64,000 bases of DNA from Rossellomorea pakistanensis (GCF_016908495.1 NZ_JAFBDZ010000005.1:1-64000); one strand, 5' to 3'; positions 30,249 through 44,829 are shown, numbered from the stretch's first letter. Numbers and translations: made by a program. Notes: generated by a model from the sequence alone, not told the origin.

Positions 30249-30729
30249 TGTACGAGTAGAAATGATACGATTCCATTAGGGAAGCGAGATCATAGAACGA
30301 CAATATTAAAGTATGAAGTTAAGAAAACAAGGAGAAAACCTAAATTCACAATGAATTTTTCGTACAAAAAACTACACAAAAAGTATTTCGATTGGCAATA
30401 AATTTAGCTCAAAAAAACGCTTGGAATATCCGATTATCCCAAGCGTTTTTTTGTCTTTAGTATTTCTTCTTAAACAAAGTCCGTTACTTTTAGTGGAATC
30501 ATTCACAATTATGACCAATAACAGGGCTTAAAAACGTTTCTCCTTAAAAATACCTAAACCAATCTAATTACCATCTCATTTCCCCTTTTCACTAAACCTT
30601 ACTTCGATTTAATTTCTATACGATGATATAGTCTTAGAATTGTAACGATAAAGCCAAATTAGCAAGACAATTGCAAGAAGATAATGGGCTGCAGGATGGT
30701 TGTCTGGGTTTCGTGAACGCTTGATTGAA
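30249..30729. other. Intergenic region between the island and pcrB
   Basis: A 480-base AT-rich region with one strong hairpin (30411-30452) and no credible gene on either strand. It marks the right edge of the accessory island; normal backbone resumes with pcrB. Confidence 0.5.
30411..30452 (+). terminator. Terminator of the catabolic island
   Basis: AAAAAAACGCTTGG pairs with CCCAAGCGTTTTTTT around a 13-base loop. It lies 160 bases after the MFS gene and works in both directions by sequence. Confidence 0.85.
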
Positions 30730-30738
30730 TGGTATAAT
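30730..30738 (+). promoter_or_regulatory. Extended -10 promoter element before pcrB
   Basis: TGGTATAAT is a consensus extended -10 (TGnTATAAT), 34 bases upstream of the pcrB start. The -35 region is weak, which fits an extended -10 promoter. Confidence 0.55.
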
Positions 30739-30772
30739 GTTGTATTGGAAAAGGAGAATGGAGGAACAAGTG

Positions 30773-31471
30773 ATGTATGATATTCGAGAGTGGCGCCATG
30801 CGTTTAAGTTAGATCCGGATAAGGAAATATCGGACGAGGCTCTAGAGGAAATTTGTGAATCAGGAACGGATGCTATTATTGTAGGTGGAACGGACGGTGT
30901 CACCCTTGAAAAAGTACTGGATCTCATGGCAAGAGTGAGAAGATATACGGTTCCTTGTGCGCTAGAAGTTTCTAATATGGAAGCCATTACCCCGGGATTT
31001 GATTTTTATTTTATCCCAACCGTACTAAACAGCCGCGATCCCAAATGGATTACGGGACTTCATCATGAAGCCGTCAAGGAATTTGGAGAAATCATGAACT
31101 GGGAAGAAATTCTTGTTGAAGGATACTGTATTCTCAACGAAGATTGTAAGGCGGCGACATTAACGGATGCTAATACAAAATTGGCAAAAGATGACATTGT
31201 TGGTTACGCAATGATGGCCGAAAAAATGTTCAACCTCCCTATATTTTATTTAGAATACAGCGGTAAATACGGAGATAAAGACATTGTTAAATCAGTAAAA
31301 CAAACATTAGAGTCAACAACTCTTTTTTATGGTGGCGGAATTAGATCAGCAGAACAAGCAGAAGAAATGGCCTTTCTTGCTGATGTCATTGTAGTAGGAA
31401 ATGTCATCTATGAAGACCTAAAGACCGCTTTAAAAACGGTTACCGCAGTTAAAAAAATCAATCGTAAATAA
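30773..31471 (+). CDS. pcrB: Heptaprenylglyceryl phosphate synthase
   Basis: The 232-residue TIM-barrel enzyme transfers heptaprenyl to sn-glycerol-1-phosphate, giving an archaeal-type ether lipid in bacilli. Phosphate-binding loops [17 protein letters not shown] and [12 protein letters not shown], with [12 protein letters not shown], match PcrB. The ATG at 30773 has GGAGGAAC upstream; a longer frame (30725) lies over the promoter. It precedes pcrA and ligA as in B. subtilis. Confidence 0.95.
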   Translation: MYDIREWRHAFKLDPDKEISDEALEEICESGTDAIIVGGTDGVTLEKVLDLMARVRRYTVPCALEVSNMEAITPGFDFYFIPTVLNSRDPKWITGLHHEAVKEFGEIMNWEEILVEGYCILNEDCKAATLTDANTKLAKDDIVGYAMMAEKMFNLPIFYLEYSGKYGDKDIVKSVKQTLESTTLFYGGGIRSAEQAEEMAFLADVIVVGNVIYEDLKTALKTVTAVKKINRK

Positions 31472-31531
31472 TTTCTTTTTACTAATAAATTCGATATAAT
31501 AAGAACAAACGTTCGTTACGGTGGTGGAAAA

Positions 31532-35783
<4,252 letters not shown>

Positions 35784-35798
35784 GAGGTGTAACAAAAA

Positions 35799-36950
35799 AT
35801 GAAAAAGTGGCTTGTGGCTACCCTATGCTCGGTTGTCCTATTAGGTGGCTGCGCACCGACATTTGAAAAACAGGAACAAGTTGTCGAGGAAGATGAGAAT
35901 AATCAAACTGTAAAAGCGATTATTCCTAGTTTCCAAATATCTGATCACTATTACAAAACCCTCCTGCCATATGAGTCCAGTGCGACACGTGGATTAGTTG
36001 TGAATAACCTTCATTCACGCTACGATATTGACCAATTCGAGGCTGGTTTAACAAGAATGGCAAAAGAAAGGTTTCCGACTGATAAGTTTCTGTTTAAAGA
36101 AGGTCAAACCTTAGATAAAAAAACAGTGGAATCTTGGTTGAATCGTAAATTCACAAGCGAACAATTAAAAGAGCGAGGGCTAAAAGAGTCTCAAAACGTA
36201 GGGTTAAATCCAGTAGATGATGGAAGTAATAAATCACCCATTTATTTATCGCACATCATAGAGCATAGCTATCTCCAAAAGACTGCGGAAGATAAAGTTC
36301 AGCTTGGTGGAGTTGTGATAGGCCTTGCACTGAACTCTGTTCATTATTACCAAAACGAGAGCACAGGAACGACTATTGAAGACCCCATCAGTAATGATGT
36401 CATAAAGCAACAAGGGAACCAGATTGCCCAGGAAGTAGTGAAGCGTCTTCGTGGGAAGGAAGAATTGCAAGGAGTTCCCATCACGGTTGCGCTTTATAAA
36501 CAGGCTAGTTCTAACTCAGCAACCCCTGGTCATTTCTTTGCGTACACGAATATTGAAGGAAATGAAAGCTCAATTGCAGAATGGAAAGCAGTAAATGAAC
36601 AATTTTATTTATTTCCTTCTACAGAAGCGGAACAAGCTCATAGTCAAGACCTTAAGTATTTTCTAAACTTTAAAGAGAAAGTGGAGAACTATTTTCCAAA
36701 TTACAATGGTGTAGTCGGAAAGGCTTTTTACCAAAATGGAAAAATATCGACTTTAAATATCGATATTCCAATACAATATCATGGAAAAGCGGAAACCATC
36801 GGCTTTACTCAATATGTTGCAGACCTAGCGAACAAAGAATTTCCAAAAGAACTTAATCTAGAATTAACCATCACTTCTTCAAATGGACCAGAAGCCCTCA
36901 TTGTAAAAAAAGCAAACAAGAATGATCCTATGGTTCATATCTACGAATAA
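35799..36950 (+). CDS. camS: CamS-family sex pheromone lipoprotein (YerH)
   Basis: A 383-residue lipoprotein with signal and lipobox VLLGGC (Cys at about residue 19), so it is lipid-anchored outside the membrane. The CamS domain covers the rest. In enterococci the cleaved signal peptide is the sex pheromone cAM373; in bacilli the function is unknown. RBS AAGAGGTG precedes the start. The gene is co-oriented with ligA and ends with a terminator. Confidence 0.9.
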   Translation: MKKWLVATLCSVVLLGGCAPTFEKQEQVVEEDENNQTVKAIIPSFQISDHYYKTLLPYESSATRGLVVNNLHSRYDIDQFEAGLTRMAKERFPTDKFLFKEGQTLDKKTVESWLNRKFTSEQLKERGLKESQNVGLNPVDDGSNKSPIYLSHIIEHSYLQKTAEDKVQLGGVVIGLALNSVHYYQNESTGTTIEDPISNDVIKQQGNQIAQEVVKRLRGKEELQGVPITVALYKQASSNSATPGHFFAYTNIEGNESSIAEWKAVNEQFYLFPSTEAEQAHSQDLKYFLNFKEKVENYFPNYNGVVGKAFYQNGKISTLNIDIPIQYHGKAETIGFTQYVADLANKEFPKELNLELTITSSNGPEALIVKKANKNDPMVHIYE

Positions 36951-36953
36951 TTT

Positions 36954-36991
36954 AAAGACTAGTAATCCTTTAGGGGGTGCTAGTCTTTTTT
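36954..36991 (+). terminator. Terminator after camS
   Basis: AAAGACTAG and CTAGTCTTT flank a 16-base loop, followed by a T-run. It ends the pcrB-pcrA-ligA-camS transcript. Confidence 0.85.
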
Positions 36992-37100
36992 GTGGTATAA
37001 GTTATTTTTAAATCAAAGAAACTTAGAAATACGATTCCTAATTATTGCTAGGGTAAAAGGGGATTTAGGATTTTGTCGAAAATTCTTTAGAAAAAAATGG

Positions 37101-37129
37101 TTACATTTTTATATTAACTGTTATATAAT
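37101..37129 (+). promoter_or_regulatory. Candidate sigma-A promoter of aceB
   Basis: TTACAT (37101-37106) and TATAAT (37124-37129) have a 17-base spacer and lie 90 bases before aceB. I did not find a clear cre site near it. Confidence 0.55.
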
Positions 37130-37219
37130 ACAAACAAATAATAAAATCTGTGTTATAACAAAATGAATTCCTACTTCTTAGAAAACAGATGATTTCTAAT
37201 AAAGGAGTGATTTGGTTCA

Positions 37220-38812
37220 ATGTCCACGCAAATAGCGGGTATCCAAGTAAAAGGAAGCATGAGAGCGGGATATGAAGAAATTCTGTCACCTTCCGCACTA
37301 CAATTTATTGAACAACTAGAACGAAGATTTGGTGAACAGCGATTAAAACTGTTACACAACAGAAATGAACAGCAAAAGAAAATCAATGGAGGACACTTGC
37401 CCCATTTTTTAAAAGAAACAGAATCAATAAGAAAATCTGATTGGCAGATCAATCCATTACCGAAAGATCTAAAAGACCGCAGAGTAGAAATCACCGGTCC
37501 AGTTGATAGGAAAATGGTGATTAACGCATTAAATTCAGGAGCAAAATGTTTCATGGCTTGTTTTGAAGATGCCACATCTCCTACGTGGGAAAACCTAATC
37601 GACGGTCAAGTGAATATGAGAGATGCTGTTGCCAAAACCATTTCGTTTGAAAATGAAAGTGGGAAGAAGTATGTGTTAGGAGAAAATCCAGCCGTCTTAA
37701 TTGTAAGGCCAAGAGGACTTCATCTTGATGAAAAACATATCGAATTAGATGGAAAACCGATTTCTGGAAGTTTACTAGACTTTGGATTGTTCTTTTTTCA
37801 TAACGCACGTAAGCTCCTTCAAAATGGAAGTGGACCATACTTCTACCTTCCTAAATTAGAGAGTCATCTTGAAGCAAGATGGTGGAATGACGTTTTTGTA
37901 TATGCACAAAAGTATATTGGAATTCCAAGAGGTACCGTAAAAGCGACGGTTTTAATAGAAACCATTAATGCTGCTTTTGAAATGGATGAAATTTTATATG
38001 AATTAAAGGAGCATTCCGCAGGACTGAATTGTGGGAGATGGGATTATATTTTTAGCTATATTAAAAAACTTCGAGAGCATGAGAATGTGATTTTACCAGA
38101 TCGATCATCTGTTACGATGACGGCACCATTTATGAGGGCCTATTCTTTACTGACCATTCAAACGTGTCATAAAAGGGGGGCGCCGGCGATTGGGGGAATG
38201 GCGGCACAAATTCCGGTGAAAAATAATTCCGAAAAGAACGAAGAAGCCTTTCAAAAGGTAAGAGCGGATAAGCAACGGGAAGCTGTCGATGGACACGATG
38301 GAACATGGGTAGCACACCCAGGGTTAGTACCTGTAGCACTTGAAGTTTTCGATATGGAGATGAATGAATCAAACCAAATTGATACAAAGAAATTAGAAGG
38401 GTTGCTAGTAACAGAAGAACAGTTGTTAGAGATTCCACAAGGAGAAATTACCGAAGAAGGCTTACGTCAAAATATAAATGTGGGGATTCAATACATCGCT
38501 TCATGGCTTGGCGGACAAGGGGCAGTGCCGATCCACAACCTTATGGAAGACGTAGCAACCGCGGAAATTTCTCGGGCACAAGTCTGGCAGTGGATTCGTC
38601 ACCCAAAAGGAATATTAAACGACGGAAGAAAAGTAACCCTAGAACTCTATGAGAGGATCAAGCAAGAAGAACTCACAAAACTAAAAGGGCAATGGGGAAA
38701 AGAACAATACGAGAAACGTCGATTCACAGAAGCCATCGACCTATTCGACCAACTCATCAAAGCCGACACCTTCATCGACTTCCTCACCCAACCCGGCTAC
38801 CCAAAACTTTAA
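37220..38812 (+). CDS. aceB: Malate synthase A
   Basis: The 530-residue enzyme condenses glyoxylate with acetyl-CoA to malate in the glyoxylate shunt. MACFEDATSPTWENLIDGQ, IVRPRGLHLDEKHIE, KLESHLEARWWNDVF and LNCGRWDYIFSYIKKL are family motifs. The length is right for malate synthase A. AAGGAGTGATT lies 8 bases before the ATG. It is followed by isocitrate lyase, separated by a tandem repeat that begins at the base after the stop codon. Confidence 0.97.
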   Translation: MSTQIAGIQVKGSMRAGYEEILSPSALQFIEQLERRFGEQRLKLLHNRNEQQKKINGGHLPHFLKETESIRKSDWQINPLPKDLKDRRVEITGPVDRKMVINALNSGAKCFMACFEDATSPTWENLIDGQVNMRDAVAKTISFENESGKKYVLGENPAVLIVRPRGLHLDEKHIELDGKPISGSLLDFGLFFFHNARKLLQNGSGPYFYLPKLESHLEARWWNDVFVYAQKYIGIPRGTVKATVLIETINAAFEMDEILYELKEHSAGLNCGRWDYIFSYIKKLREHENVILPDRSSVTMTAPFMRAYSLLTIQTCHKRGAPAIGGMAAQIPVKNNSEKNEEAFQKVRADKQREAVDGHDGTWVAHPGLVPVALEVFDMEMNESNQIDTKKLEGLLVTEEQLLEIPQGEITEEGLRQNINVGIQYIASWLGGQGAVPIHNLMEDVATAEISRAQVWQWIRHPKGILNDGRKVTLELYERIKQEELTKLKGQWGKEQYEKRRFTEAIDLFDQLIKADTFIDFLTQPGYPKL

Positions 38813-39020
38813 CACATTAAAGCAGTGCGGGACGGTTCTCGAATGGGGTAATGCGTTAAAGCAAAGCGGGACGGTTCTTGACGGGGTAGTGCGTTAAAGC
38901 GAAGCGGGACGGTTCTCGAACGGGGTAATGCGTTAAAGCGAAGCGGGACGGTACTCGAGCGAGGTAACACATTAAAGCGATACAGGGGCATTCTAAATAG
39001 GGTAATAGGTTAAAGGGAAA
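38813..39020. repeat. 39-bp tandem repeat array between aceB and aceA
   Basis: Units of 38-39 bp start at about 38813, 38852, 38890, 38929, 38968 and 39006. Each carries TTAAAGC followed by GCGGGACGGTTCTCGA and GGGGTAA in the well-kept copies; the last two are degenerate. The array starts directly behind the aceB stop and ends about 55 bases before aceA. An ORF that can be drawn through the minus strand simply reflects the repeats. Related copies are at 21301-21350 and 40427-40541. Confidence 0.92.
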
Positions 39021-39076
39021 GGTTTAAATTTAGATCTGATAAATTTACTAATTTTAACAAAGGGAGGATTCATAGT

Positions 39077-40357
39077 ATGGGGAATTTTAATGAGCGTGTA
39101 GAGAAGATACAGGAGAACTGGGAGATGGATCATCGTTGGAAAGGGGTAACACGTCCTTATACAGCAGAAGAGGTTGTTAGATTAAGAGGATCCGTGGACA
39201 TAGAGCATACATTGGCTCGTAGAGGGTCCGAAAAGCTTTGGGATTATCTTCATACAGAGGATTATATTAATGCTCTTGGTGCGTTAACCGGAAATCAAGC
39301 TGTCCAGCAGGTAAGAGCTGGTTTGAAGGCGATATACTTAAGTGGTTGGCAAGTAGCGGCAGATGCTAATCTCTCAGGACATATGTATCCAGATCAAAGC
39401 TTATACCCGGCAAACTCTGTACCATCAGTTGTTAAGCGTATTAATCAGGCTTTACAACGTGCAGATCAAATTCACCATGTTGAAGGTGATGATTCGATAG
39501 ATTGGTTTGCTCCAATCGTGGCAGATGCAGAAGCTGGTTTTGGCGGGCAATTAAATGTATTTGAATTAATGAAAGGCATGATTGAAGCAGGTGCCGCAGC
39601 TGTTCATTTTGAAGATCAGCTTTCATCTGAGAAGAAATGTGGACATTTGGGAGGAAAAGTACTTTTACCAACACAGACCGCAGTTCGAAACCTTATCTCA
39701 GCTCGACTGGCAGGAGATGTCATGGGAGTTCCGACGTTGATTATTGCTCGAACAGATGCGAATGCCGCAGATTTAATTACGAGCGATGTCGATCCATATG
39801 ATGCTCCTTTTATTACTGGAGACCGTACTCCTGAAGGATTCTTCCGTACCAAAGCTGGGCTTGATCAAGCAATTGCCCGAGGACTTGCGTACGCTCCATA
39901 CGCAGATTTGGTTTGGTGCGAAACATCTGAACCAAATCTTGAGGAAGCACGTCGCTTTGCTGAGGCAATTCATGAGAAGTACCCTGGGAAACTACTAGCA
40001 TACAACTGTTCACCGTCCTTTAACTGGAAGAAAAAATTAGATGATGTAACGATTGCAAAATTCCAAAAAGAGCTCGGCAAAATGGGCTACAAGTTCCAAT
40101 TTGTTACCCTTGCAGGGTTCCATGCTCTTAATCACAGTATGTTTGAACTAGCTAGAGGCTACAAAGACCGCGGGATGGCAGCTTATTCCGAACTGCAACA
40201 ATCCGAATTTGATAGTGAAAAACACGGCTACTCTGCGACTCGTCATCAACGTGAAGTAGGAACGGGTTATTTTGATCAAGTATCTATGGTGATCTCAGGA
40301 GGAACCTCTTCCACGACAGCTTTAAAAGGGTCAACAGAAGAAGAACAATTCGTATAA
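39077..40357 (+). CDS. aceA: Isocitrate lyase
   Basis: The 426-residue enzyme splits isocitrate to glyoxylate and succinate. The catalytic signature [14 protein letters not shown] is intact, with [20 protein letters not shown] and FNW(KKKL) typical. The start has AGGGAGGATT upstream. With aceB it makes a glyoxylate shunt allowing growth on acetate or fatty acids, which B. subtilis 168 lacks. A terminator follows. Confidence 0.97.
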   Translation: MGNFNERVEKIQENWEMDHRWKGVTRPYTAEEVVRLRGSVDIEHTLARRGSEKLWDYLHTEDYINALGALTGNQAVQQVRAGLKAIYLSGWQVAADANLSGHMYPDQSLYPANSVPSVVKRINQALQRADQIHHVEGDDSIDWFAPIVADAEAGFGGQLNVFELMKGMIEAGAAAVHFEDQLSSEKKCGHLGGKVLLPTQTAVRNLISARLAGDVMGVPTLIIARTDANAADLITSDVDPYDAPFITGDRTPEGFFRTKAGLDQAIARGLAYAPYADLVWCETSEPNLEEARRFAEAIHEKYPGKLLAYNCSPSFNWKKKLDDVTIAKFQKELGKMGYKFQFVTLAGFHALNHSMFELARGYKDRGMAAYSELQQSEFDSEKHGYSATRHQREVGTGYFDQVSMVISGGTSSTTALKGSTEEEQFV

Positions 40358-40378
40358 AAAATTGATACTAATATTCTC

Positions 40379-40411
40379 GTGCTGGCACAAACATAGTGTC
40401 AGCACTTTTTT
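40379..40411 (+). terminator. Terminator after aceA
   Basis: GTGCTGGCAC pairs with GTGTCAGCAC (one wobble), then T7. It lies 21 bases after the aceA stop. Confidence 0.88.
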
Positions 40412-40426
40412 GGTCAAAGGTTGGGG

Positions 40427-40541
40427 GCGGTTCTCGAACACATTAAAGCTTTAACACTCTAATACATTCGAGAACCGTCCCGGAGTACATCACCGCGTTA
40501 AACCGTTCGAGAACCGTCCCCAAGTGTATCACCGTGTTAAA
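40427..40541. repeat. 39-bp repeat family, mostly inverted copies
   Basis: CGAGAACCGTCCC occurs at 40469 and 40508 (39 bases apart), each followed by TATCACCG or CATCACCG and GTTAAA. The inverse GGCGGTTCTCGA is at 40427, so the cluster contains both orientations and can fold. It belongs to the same family as 38813-39020. Confidence 0.85.
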
Positions 40542-40647
40542 GTGTTTCAAAATCGAATTCCTGTATTTTTTATTGCGTTTTTGAGATGATATCATACACT
40601 GTAGGGGATAATGTTCATGAATCGATGATGTGCGGAGGTGTCCATGA

Positions 40648-41109
40648 TTGTCAAAGCCAACTGTGGATGATTATATTCAACAAGGGATTTATGGAGAGAA
40701 AGAAATTAACCCAGATGAAAAAAGAAGATTTTTGGGTACTTTCAGGGAGCGTGTCATTATTGCTCTGACTAAAAGTCAAGTGAGGAAGAAAAAAGTATAT
40801 AGCGAAGTGATATCAGCCATTAAAGAAAACCCTAAAGCAAAGCTTTACCTCAATGGGAATATGAGGTATTCCTATCTTTCAAAATACATCAAAACAGCTT
40901 CAAAACACGGGAATCCCTATACAATGACAACGAATAAAGAATATGATTCCGATATTGGACTCGTTCTAGCTCACAATTATGCAATAGATAAAAATGATAT
41001 CTATGTAGGAGAAGAAAAGCCACAAATATCCACTATAACACCAAAATCCTGCAAGAAACAAAAAACGAAAGGACCAAAAGCACTTATAAAAAAAATCCTC
41101 GGAAGGTGA
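40648..41109 (+). CDS. yueI: YueI family protein (DUF1694)
   Basis: A 153-residue protein starting TTG at 40648 with GGAGGTG 7 bases ahead; an ATG at 40644 is out of frame and stops after a few codons. The DUF1694 core is visible: IQQGIYGEKEINPDEKRRFL, RVIIALTKSQV, and the C-terminal LVLAHNYAIDKNDI. No enzymatic motif is known. The last 30 residues are basic and low-complexity. It stands alone between repeats and a convergent membrane gene. Confidence 0.85.
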   Translation: MSKPTVDDYIQQGIYGEKEINPDEKRRFLGTFRERVIIALTKSQVRKKKVYSEVISAIKENPKAKLYLNGNMRYSYLSKYIKTASKHGNPYTMTTNKEYDSDIGLVLAHNYAIDKNDIYVGEEKPQISTITPKSCKKQKTKGPKALIKKILGR

Positions 41110-41132
41110 CGATTGCCACTCTCCGAGGATTA

Positions 41133-42200
41133 TTAAGCACCGCTAAGCTCATCTCTTTTCAAAATCCATTTTAAAATAGACGGGACTACAAAGAGGATAA
41201 AGAGAATTCGAAATAAATGATATCCTGTAACAATCGCAAGCTGGGCATCAATCGCTTGGCCGACAAGGGCCATTTCCGCCATTCCCCCAGGCGCCATGCT
41301 TATAAAGGCAGTCACAAATTGAATACCATGTAAATACATCAATCCGACTCCAAGAACTAATGCGAAAAGAACAAGCACAATAGATGTCAAAAACGAAAGA
41401 ATAACAAATTTGGCAGGATTTCCGCTGTTTTCAAAGTCCATCATAAAGCTGAAATAAATCCCAAGAAATACTTGAGCCAATACAATAAAGATACTTGGCA
41501 TATGTGGAATGGAATTCATTAGAATAGCTACCGTGCCGACGCCAATAATCGGTCCTAATAAATATGGAGTAGGCAGTTTGATTTTTTTGGCCAATACAGC
41601 TGAAACTCCAGCAAGTCCGAGCAAAAGAACAAGCCGCCAATCCAATTCAACCCCACTGCCACCACTTGATGATGAAATAACTCCGTCAGTACTGTTGGTA
41701 CCGTTGAGAATGGGACTAAAAACTAGAAACGGGACAATAAAAATAACCGATAATAAACGACTAACCTGTAAAATCGTCACGACCGTTAAATTGACATTTT
41801 TTAATTCTTCACCAAGGACGAGCATTTGAGATAAACCGCCTGGAATACTTCCGATAAGAGTAGAACGAAAACTAATTCCAGTAATCCTAGTAAGTAAAAA
41901 AGCAAGTAATACGCTGAAAAGGATGACAGAAATCGTCATCAGAAACATTGATGGAAGCTGATGAATGATTTCCATGACAGTATCTTTAGAAAATGATTGC
42001 GCAATCGTATAGCCAATGATGATCAAACCAATGTTTCTAAAGTAGGGAGGCATAGCAAGTTGGACAGTTTTCACAAGCTTGCTAAAAATAAACACAGCCG
42101 TCATACTCCCCAAAAGCCAGGATAGGGGGATATTCAAAAGGGTAAATACAAAGCCGCCTCCTAAACCAGTCAGTAATGTAATCAGAACATTAACAAGCAT
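41133..42200 (-). CDS. AbrB-family polytopic membrane protein (AbrB duplication type)
   Basis: A roughly 355-residue membrane protein with about ten helices. It shows the internal duplication of the AbrB/ammonia-monooxygenase-like family (PF05145). Both halves have related segments: IPLSWLLGSMTAVF and LPTPYLLGPIIGVG, and GSIPGGLSQMLVLGEE and SMAPGGMAEMALVGQA. Despite the family name it is a membrane protein, possibly a transporter, not the AbrB DNA-binding regulator. The ATG at 42200 has AAGGGG upstream; an upstream TTG at 42218 is less likely. Confidence 0.82.
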   Translation of the reverse strand: MLVNVLITLLTGLGGGFVFTLLNIPLSWLLGSMTAVFIFSKLVKTVQLAMPPYFRNIGLIIIGYTIAQSFSKDTVMEIIHQLPSMFLMTISVILFSVLLAFLLTRITGISFRSTLIGSIPGGLSQMLVLGEELKNVNLTVVTILQVSRLLSVIFIVPFLVFSPILNGTNSTDGVISSSSGGSGVELDWRLVLLLGLAGVSAVLAKKIKLPTPYLLGPIIGVGTVAILMNSIPHMPSIFIVLAQVFLGIYFSFMMDFENSGNPAKFVILSFLTSIVLVLFALVLGVGLMYLHGIQFVTAFISMAPGGMAEMALVGQAIDAQLAIVTGYHLFRILFILFVVPSILKWILKRDELSGA

Positions 42201-42313
42201 GAGACCCCTTCTTATCAAGCAGATTTTTTGTGATTTCTTTTATTATATCGCTATAGAGCGGAAGAAACGAAAACAAATGCTTGAAAATAGCCACATACTT
42301 TGTTATGGATTCA

Positions 42314-42679
42314 TTATGATTTTGAAAAACTCTCTAAAAATTCATCAGGATTAATTTCTTCCCCTTCGGCAACAATCGCCGTCATCCCATGCACTGAGCC
42401 CGACTCATGCTGCTCCCCTTTTTCCAAAAAAACAGCCATCCCCGGCTCAACCTTCACTTTCTCCCCTCCTTCTACTCGAACCCAGCCGCTTCCCCCAGTA
42501 ACCATTAATAGCTGCGGGCAGGTAGCTGGATGCATTCCAAGAACGCTGCCAGCTTCAAGATAAAAATAACCAATTTGAAAGGGTTTCTTTGTTTTTACAA
42601 GTGGATGAATCGTCACATTCCTACTCTCAAACCGATTAATTACTTTCCCATCACGTTGATAAAATGTAAAAATCCTCAT
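42314..42679 (-). CDS. Small cupin-domain protein
   Basis: A 121-residue single cupin. Seen are GYFYLEAGSVLGMHPATCPQ, a turn MVTGGSGWVRVEGG, and the second motif PGMAVFLEKGEQHES with a histidine. H and C residues could bind a metal. GAGGTGATTTT precedes the ATG. The partner AbrB-like gene is on the same strand 114 bases away. The substrate is unknown. Confidence 0.78.
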   Translation of the reverse strand: MRIFTFYQRDGKVINRFESRNVTIHPLVKTKKPFQIGYFYLEAGSVLGMHPATCPQLLMVTGGSGWVRVEGGEKVKVEPGMAVFLEKGEQHESGSVHGMTAIVAEGEEINPDEFLESFSKS

Positions 42680-42763
42680 TGGAAAATCACCTCAAACCAA
42701 TAATTCGTCAAAAAATAGTACAAACCCTCTAAAATAAAACCAAGATAAAAGGAAGGCGAAAGT

Positions 42764-42774
42764 GTGCCAGGCAC
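42764..42774. repeat. GTGCCAGGCAC short repeat
   Basis: The 11-base perfect palindrome-like element in AGTGTGCCAGGCACAAAAAG is one of the copies listed at 4371, 56799 and 56882. It is in the intergenic region before gatC. Confidence 0.65.
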
Positions 42775-42899
42775 AAAAAGTACCACTAGAATCTGCCTTT
42801 CCCCAGCAGTTGCTTAAAGGGCGGGGTTTTTGGTATTATCAATAGATAAGAAAATTACATAGTGTACGCTTGTCAACCAGTGTTGAACATTGGTTGCCC

Positions 42900-43012
42900 T
42901 TAAGCGCCAAGCTCCTTTTGTCATAAGCTCGTCCACATAGGAAGGAAAAATCCTCTCTTATGTGGATTACGTTATGCCGACTTGAGGCTGTTCAAGGCGC
43001 TTCCGCTATTCT
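42900..43012. repeat. Bacillus-type AAGCGCC...GGCGCTT intergenic repeat element
   Basis: The element starts TAAGCGCCAAGCTCC and ends TGTTCAAGGCGCTTCCGCTA, so the ends are inverted (AAGCGCC / GGCGCTT). The middle folds into a hairpin (TCCACATA... TTATGTGGA). The end segment recurs at 52411-52436 as GAGCTGTTCAAGGCGCTTAC. I recall similar dispersed elements in Bacillus and Geobacillus genomes. Confidence 0.65.
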
Positions 43013-43053
43013 AAATAGTGCAAGTGTTCGATTATTTTCGGAGGTGTAGAGAA

Positions 43054-43344
43054 TTGTCCAGAATTTCAGAGGATCAAGTGAAGCACGTGGCACATCTTGC
43101 CCGTTTAGCGATTTCAGATGAAGAAGTACAAAAATTTACCACTCAGTTGGATGCCATCATTGGGTTTGCAGAACAACTGAATGAACTAGATACAACAAAT
43201 GTAGAGCCGACTTCACACGTACTTGATATGAAGAACGTATTTCGTGAAGATAAGCCTGGTAAAGGACTTCCGCGTGAAGAAGTACTTAAGAATGCACCAG
43301 ATCACCAGGATGGACAGGTTCGCGTACCATCAATCTTAGAATAA
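43054..43344 (+). CDS. gatC: Asp-tRNA(Asn)/Glu-tRNA(Gln) amidotransferase, subunit C
   Basis: The 96-residue subunit stabilises GatA-Gat[21 protein letters not shown] and the C-terminal [18 protein letters not shown] are diagnostic. The TTG at 43054 gives the usual MSRIS start and has GGAGGTG 10 bases upstream; an extension to 43018 is not supported. It starts the gatCAB operon. Confidence 0.96.
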   Translation: MSRISEDQVKHVAHLARLAISDEEVQKFTTQLDAIIGFAEQLNELDTTNVEPTSHVLDMKNVFREDKPGKGLPREEVLKNAPDHQDGQVRVPSILE

Positions 43345-43356
43345 GGAGGGAACAGG

Positions 43357-44817
43357 ATGTCTCTATTTGAACATAAGCTTTCAGAGCTTCATGAGCTTTT
43401 ACATAAAAAAGAAGTCTCCGTCACAGATCTTATGGATGAGTCCTACAAAAGAATTAACAGTGTTGACGATAAAGTTAAGGCATTTTTAACATTGGACGAG
43501 GAAAATGCCCGTGCGAAGGCAAAGCAGCTTGACAGCAAACGTGGTACGGAAGGCGAGAAGGGTCTTCTATTTGGTATGCCGATTGGAATTAAAGACAATA
43601 TCGTGACAAAAGGACTTCGTACAACGTGTTCAAGTAAAATTCTTGAAAACTTTAATCCTATTTATGACGCAACGGTTATCAATAAATTAACGAGTGCTGA
43701 AACGATTACAATTGGAAAATTAAACATGGACGAGTTTGCCATGGGTTCCTCTACAGAGAACTCTGGCTTCCAAAAGACACGTAACCCTTGGAATCTAGAA
43801 ACTGTTCCAGGTGGGTCTTCAGGTGGTTCTGCAGCGTCTGTTGCAGCTGGAGAAGTACCATTTTCCCTAGGATCAGATACAGGTGGTTCTATTCGCCAAC
43901 CAGCAGCATTTACCGGTACAGTTGGATTAAAGCCTACTTACGGCCGTGTATCTCGTTTTGGTCTTGTGGCTTTTGCTTCCTCACTTGACCAAATCGGACC
44001 GATTACAAGAAATGTTGAGGACAATGCTTACTTGCTTCAAGCGATTGCTGGTCTTGATCCAAACGATTCGACTTCTGCAAACGTTGACGTTCCTAACTAT
44101 GCATCTGCATTAACTGGGGATATTAAAGGTCTGAAAATCGCGGTCCCTAAAGAATACTTAGGAGAAGGTGTTGGCGAAGAAGCTCGCCAATCCGTTTTGA
44201 ATGCATTGAAAGTGTTAGAAGGTCTTGGTGCGACTTGGGAGGAAGTTTCTCTTCCACATTCAAAATATGGTGTCGCTACATATTATCTTTTAGCTTCTTC
44301 AGAGGCGTCTGCAAACCTTGCTCGTTTTGACGGTGTTCGCTACGGTTACAGAACTCCAGATGCAGAAAACCTTATTGAACTTTATAAGAAAACACGTGCT
44401 GAAGGCTTTGGTGAAGAAGTGAAGCGTCGTATTATGCTTGGAACGTTCGCATTAAGCTCTGGCTACTATGATGCATATTACAAAAAAGCACAGCAGGTTC
44501 GTACGTTAATCAAGAAAGACTTTGAAGATGTTTTTGAAAAATATGATGTCATTCTTGGGCCAACGACTCCGACTCCAGCATTCAAAATTGGCGAAAAAGT
44601 CGATGATCCATTAACAATGTATGCAAATGATATTTTGACAATCCCTGTAAACCTTGCGGGAGTGCCGGGCATCTCGATCCCATGCGGTTTTGCATCGAAT
44701 GGTTTACCACTTGGATTGCAAATTATCGGGAAGCACTTTGATGAAAGCACGGTCTACCGTGTGGCGCATGCTTACGAACAAGCGACAGATTATCATAAAA
44801 AAAGACCACAACTGTAA
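43357..44817 (+). CDS. gatA: Asp/Glu-tRNA amidotransferase, glutaminase subunit A
   Basis: A 486-residue amidase-signature enzyme that releases ammonia from glutamine for conversion of Glu-tRNA(Gln) to Gln-tRNA(Gln). The Ser-cisSer-Lys triad is seen in GIKDNI (Lys), [15 protein letters not shown] and [13 protein letters not shown] (Ser). AAGGAGGGAAC lies before the ATG. It follows gatC after 12 bases and is followed by gatB. Confidence 0.97.
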   Translation: MSLFEHKLSELHELLHKKEVSVTDLMDESYKRINSVDDKVKAFLTLDEENARAKAKQLDSKRGTEGEKGLLFGMPIGIKDNIVTKGLRTTCSSKILENFNPIYDATVINKLTSAETITIGKLNMDEFAMGSSTENSGFQKTRNPWNLETVPGGSSGGSAASVAAGEVPFSLGSDTGGSIRQPAAFTGTVGLKPTYGRVSRFGLVAFASSLDQIGPITRNVEDNAYLLQAIAGLDPNDSTSANVDVPNYASALTGDIKGLKIAVPKEYLGEGVGEEARQSVLNALKVLEGLGATWEEVSLPHSKYGVATYYLLASSEASANLARFDGVRYGYRTPDAENLIELYKKTRAEGFGEEVKRRIMLGTFALSSGYYDAYYKKAQQVRTLIKKDFEDVFEKYDVILGPTTPTPAFKIGEKVDDPLTMYANDILTIPVNLAGVPGISIPCGFASNGLPLGLQIIGKHFDESTVYRVAHAYEQATDYHKKRPQL

Positions 44818-44829
44818 GGGGTGAAATCA

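Noticed and set aside
38809..38991. Minus-strand ORF with repeated RFNALPRS residues
   Set aside because: It is the translation of the 39-bp tandem array; no start site signal, and the period of 13 residues mirrors the DNA repeat.
38813..39020. CRISPR array
   Set aside because: The whole 39-bp unit is repeated with no unique spacers between, and no cas genes are present.
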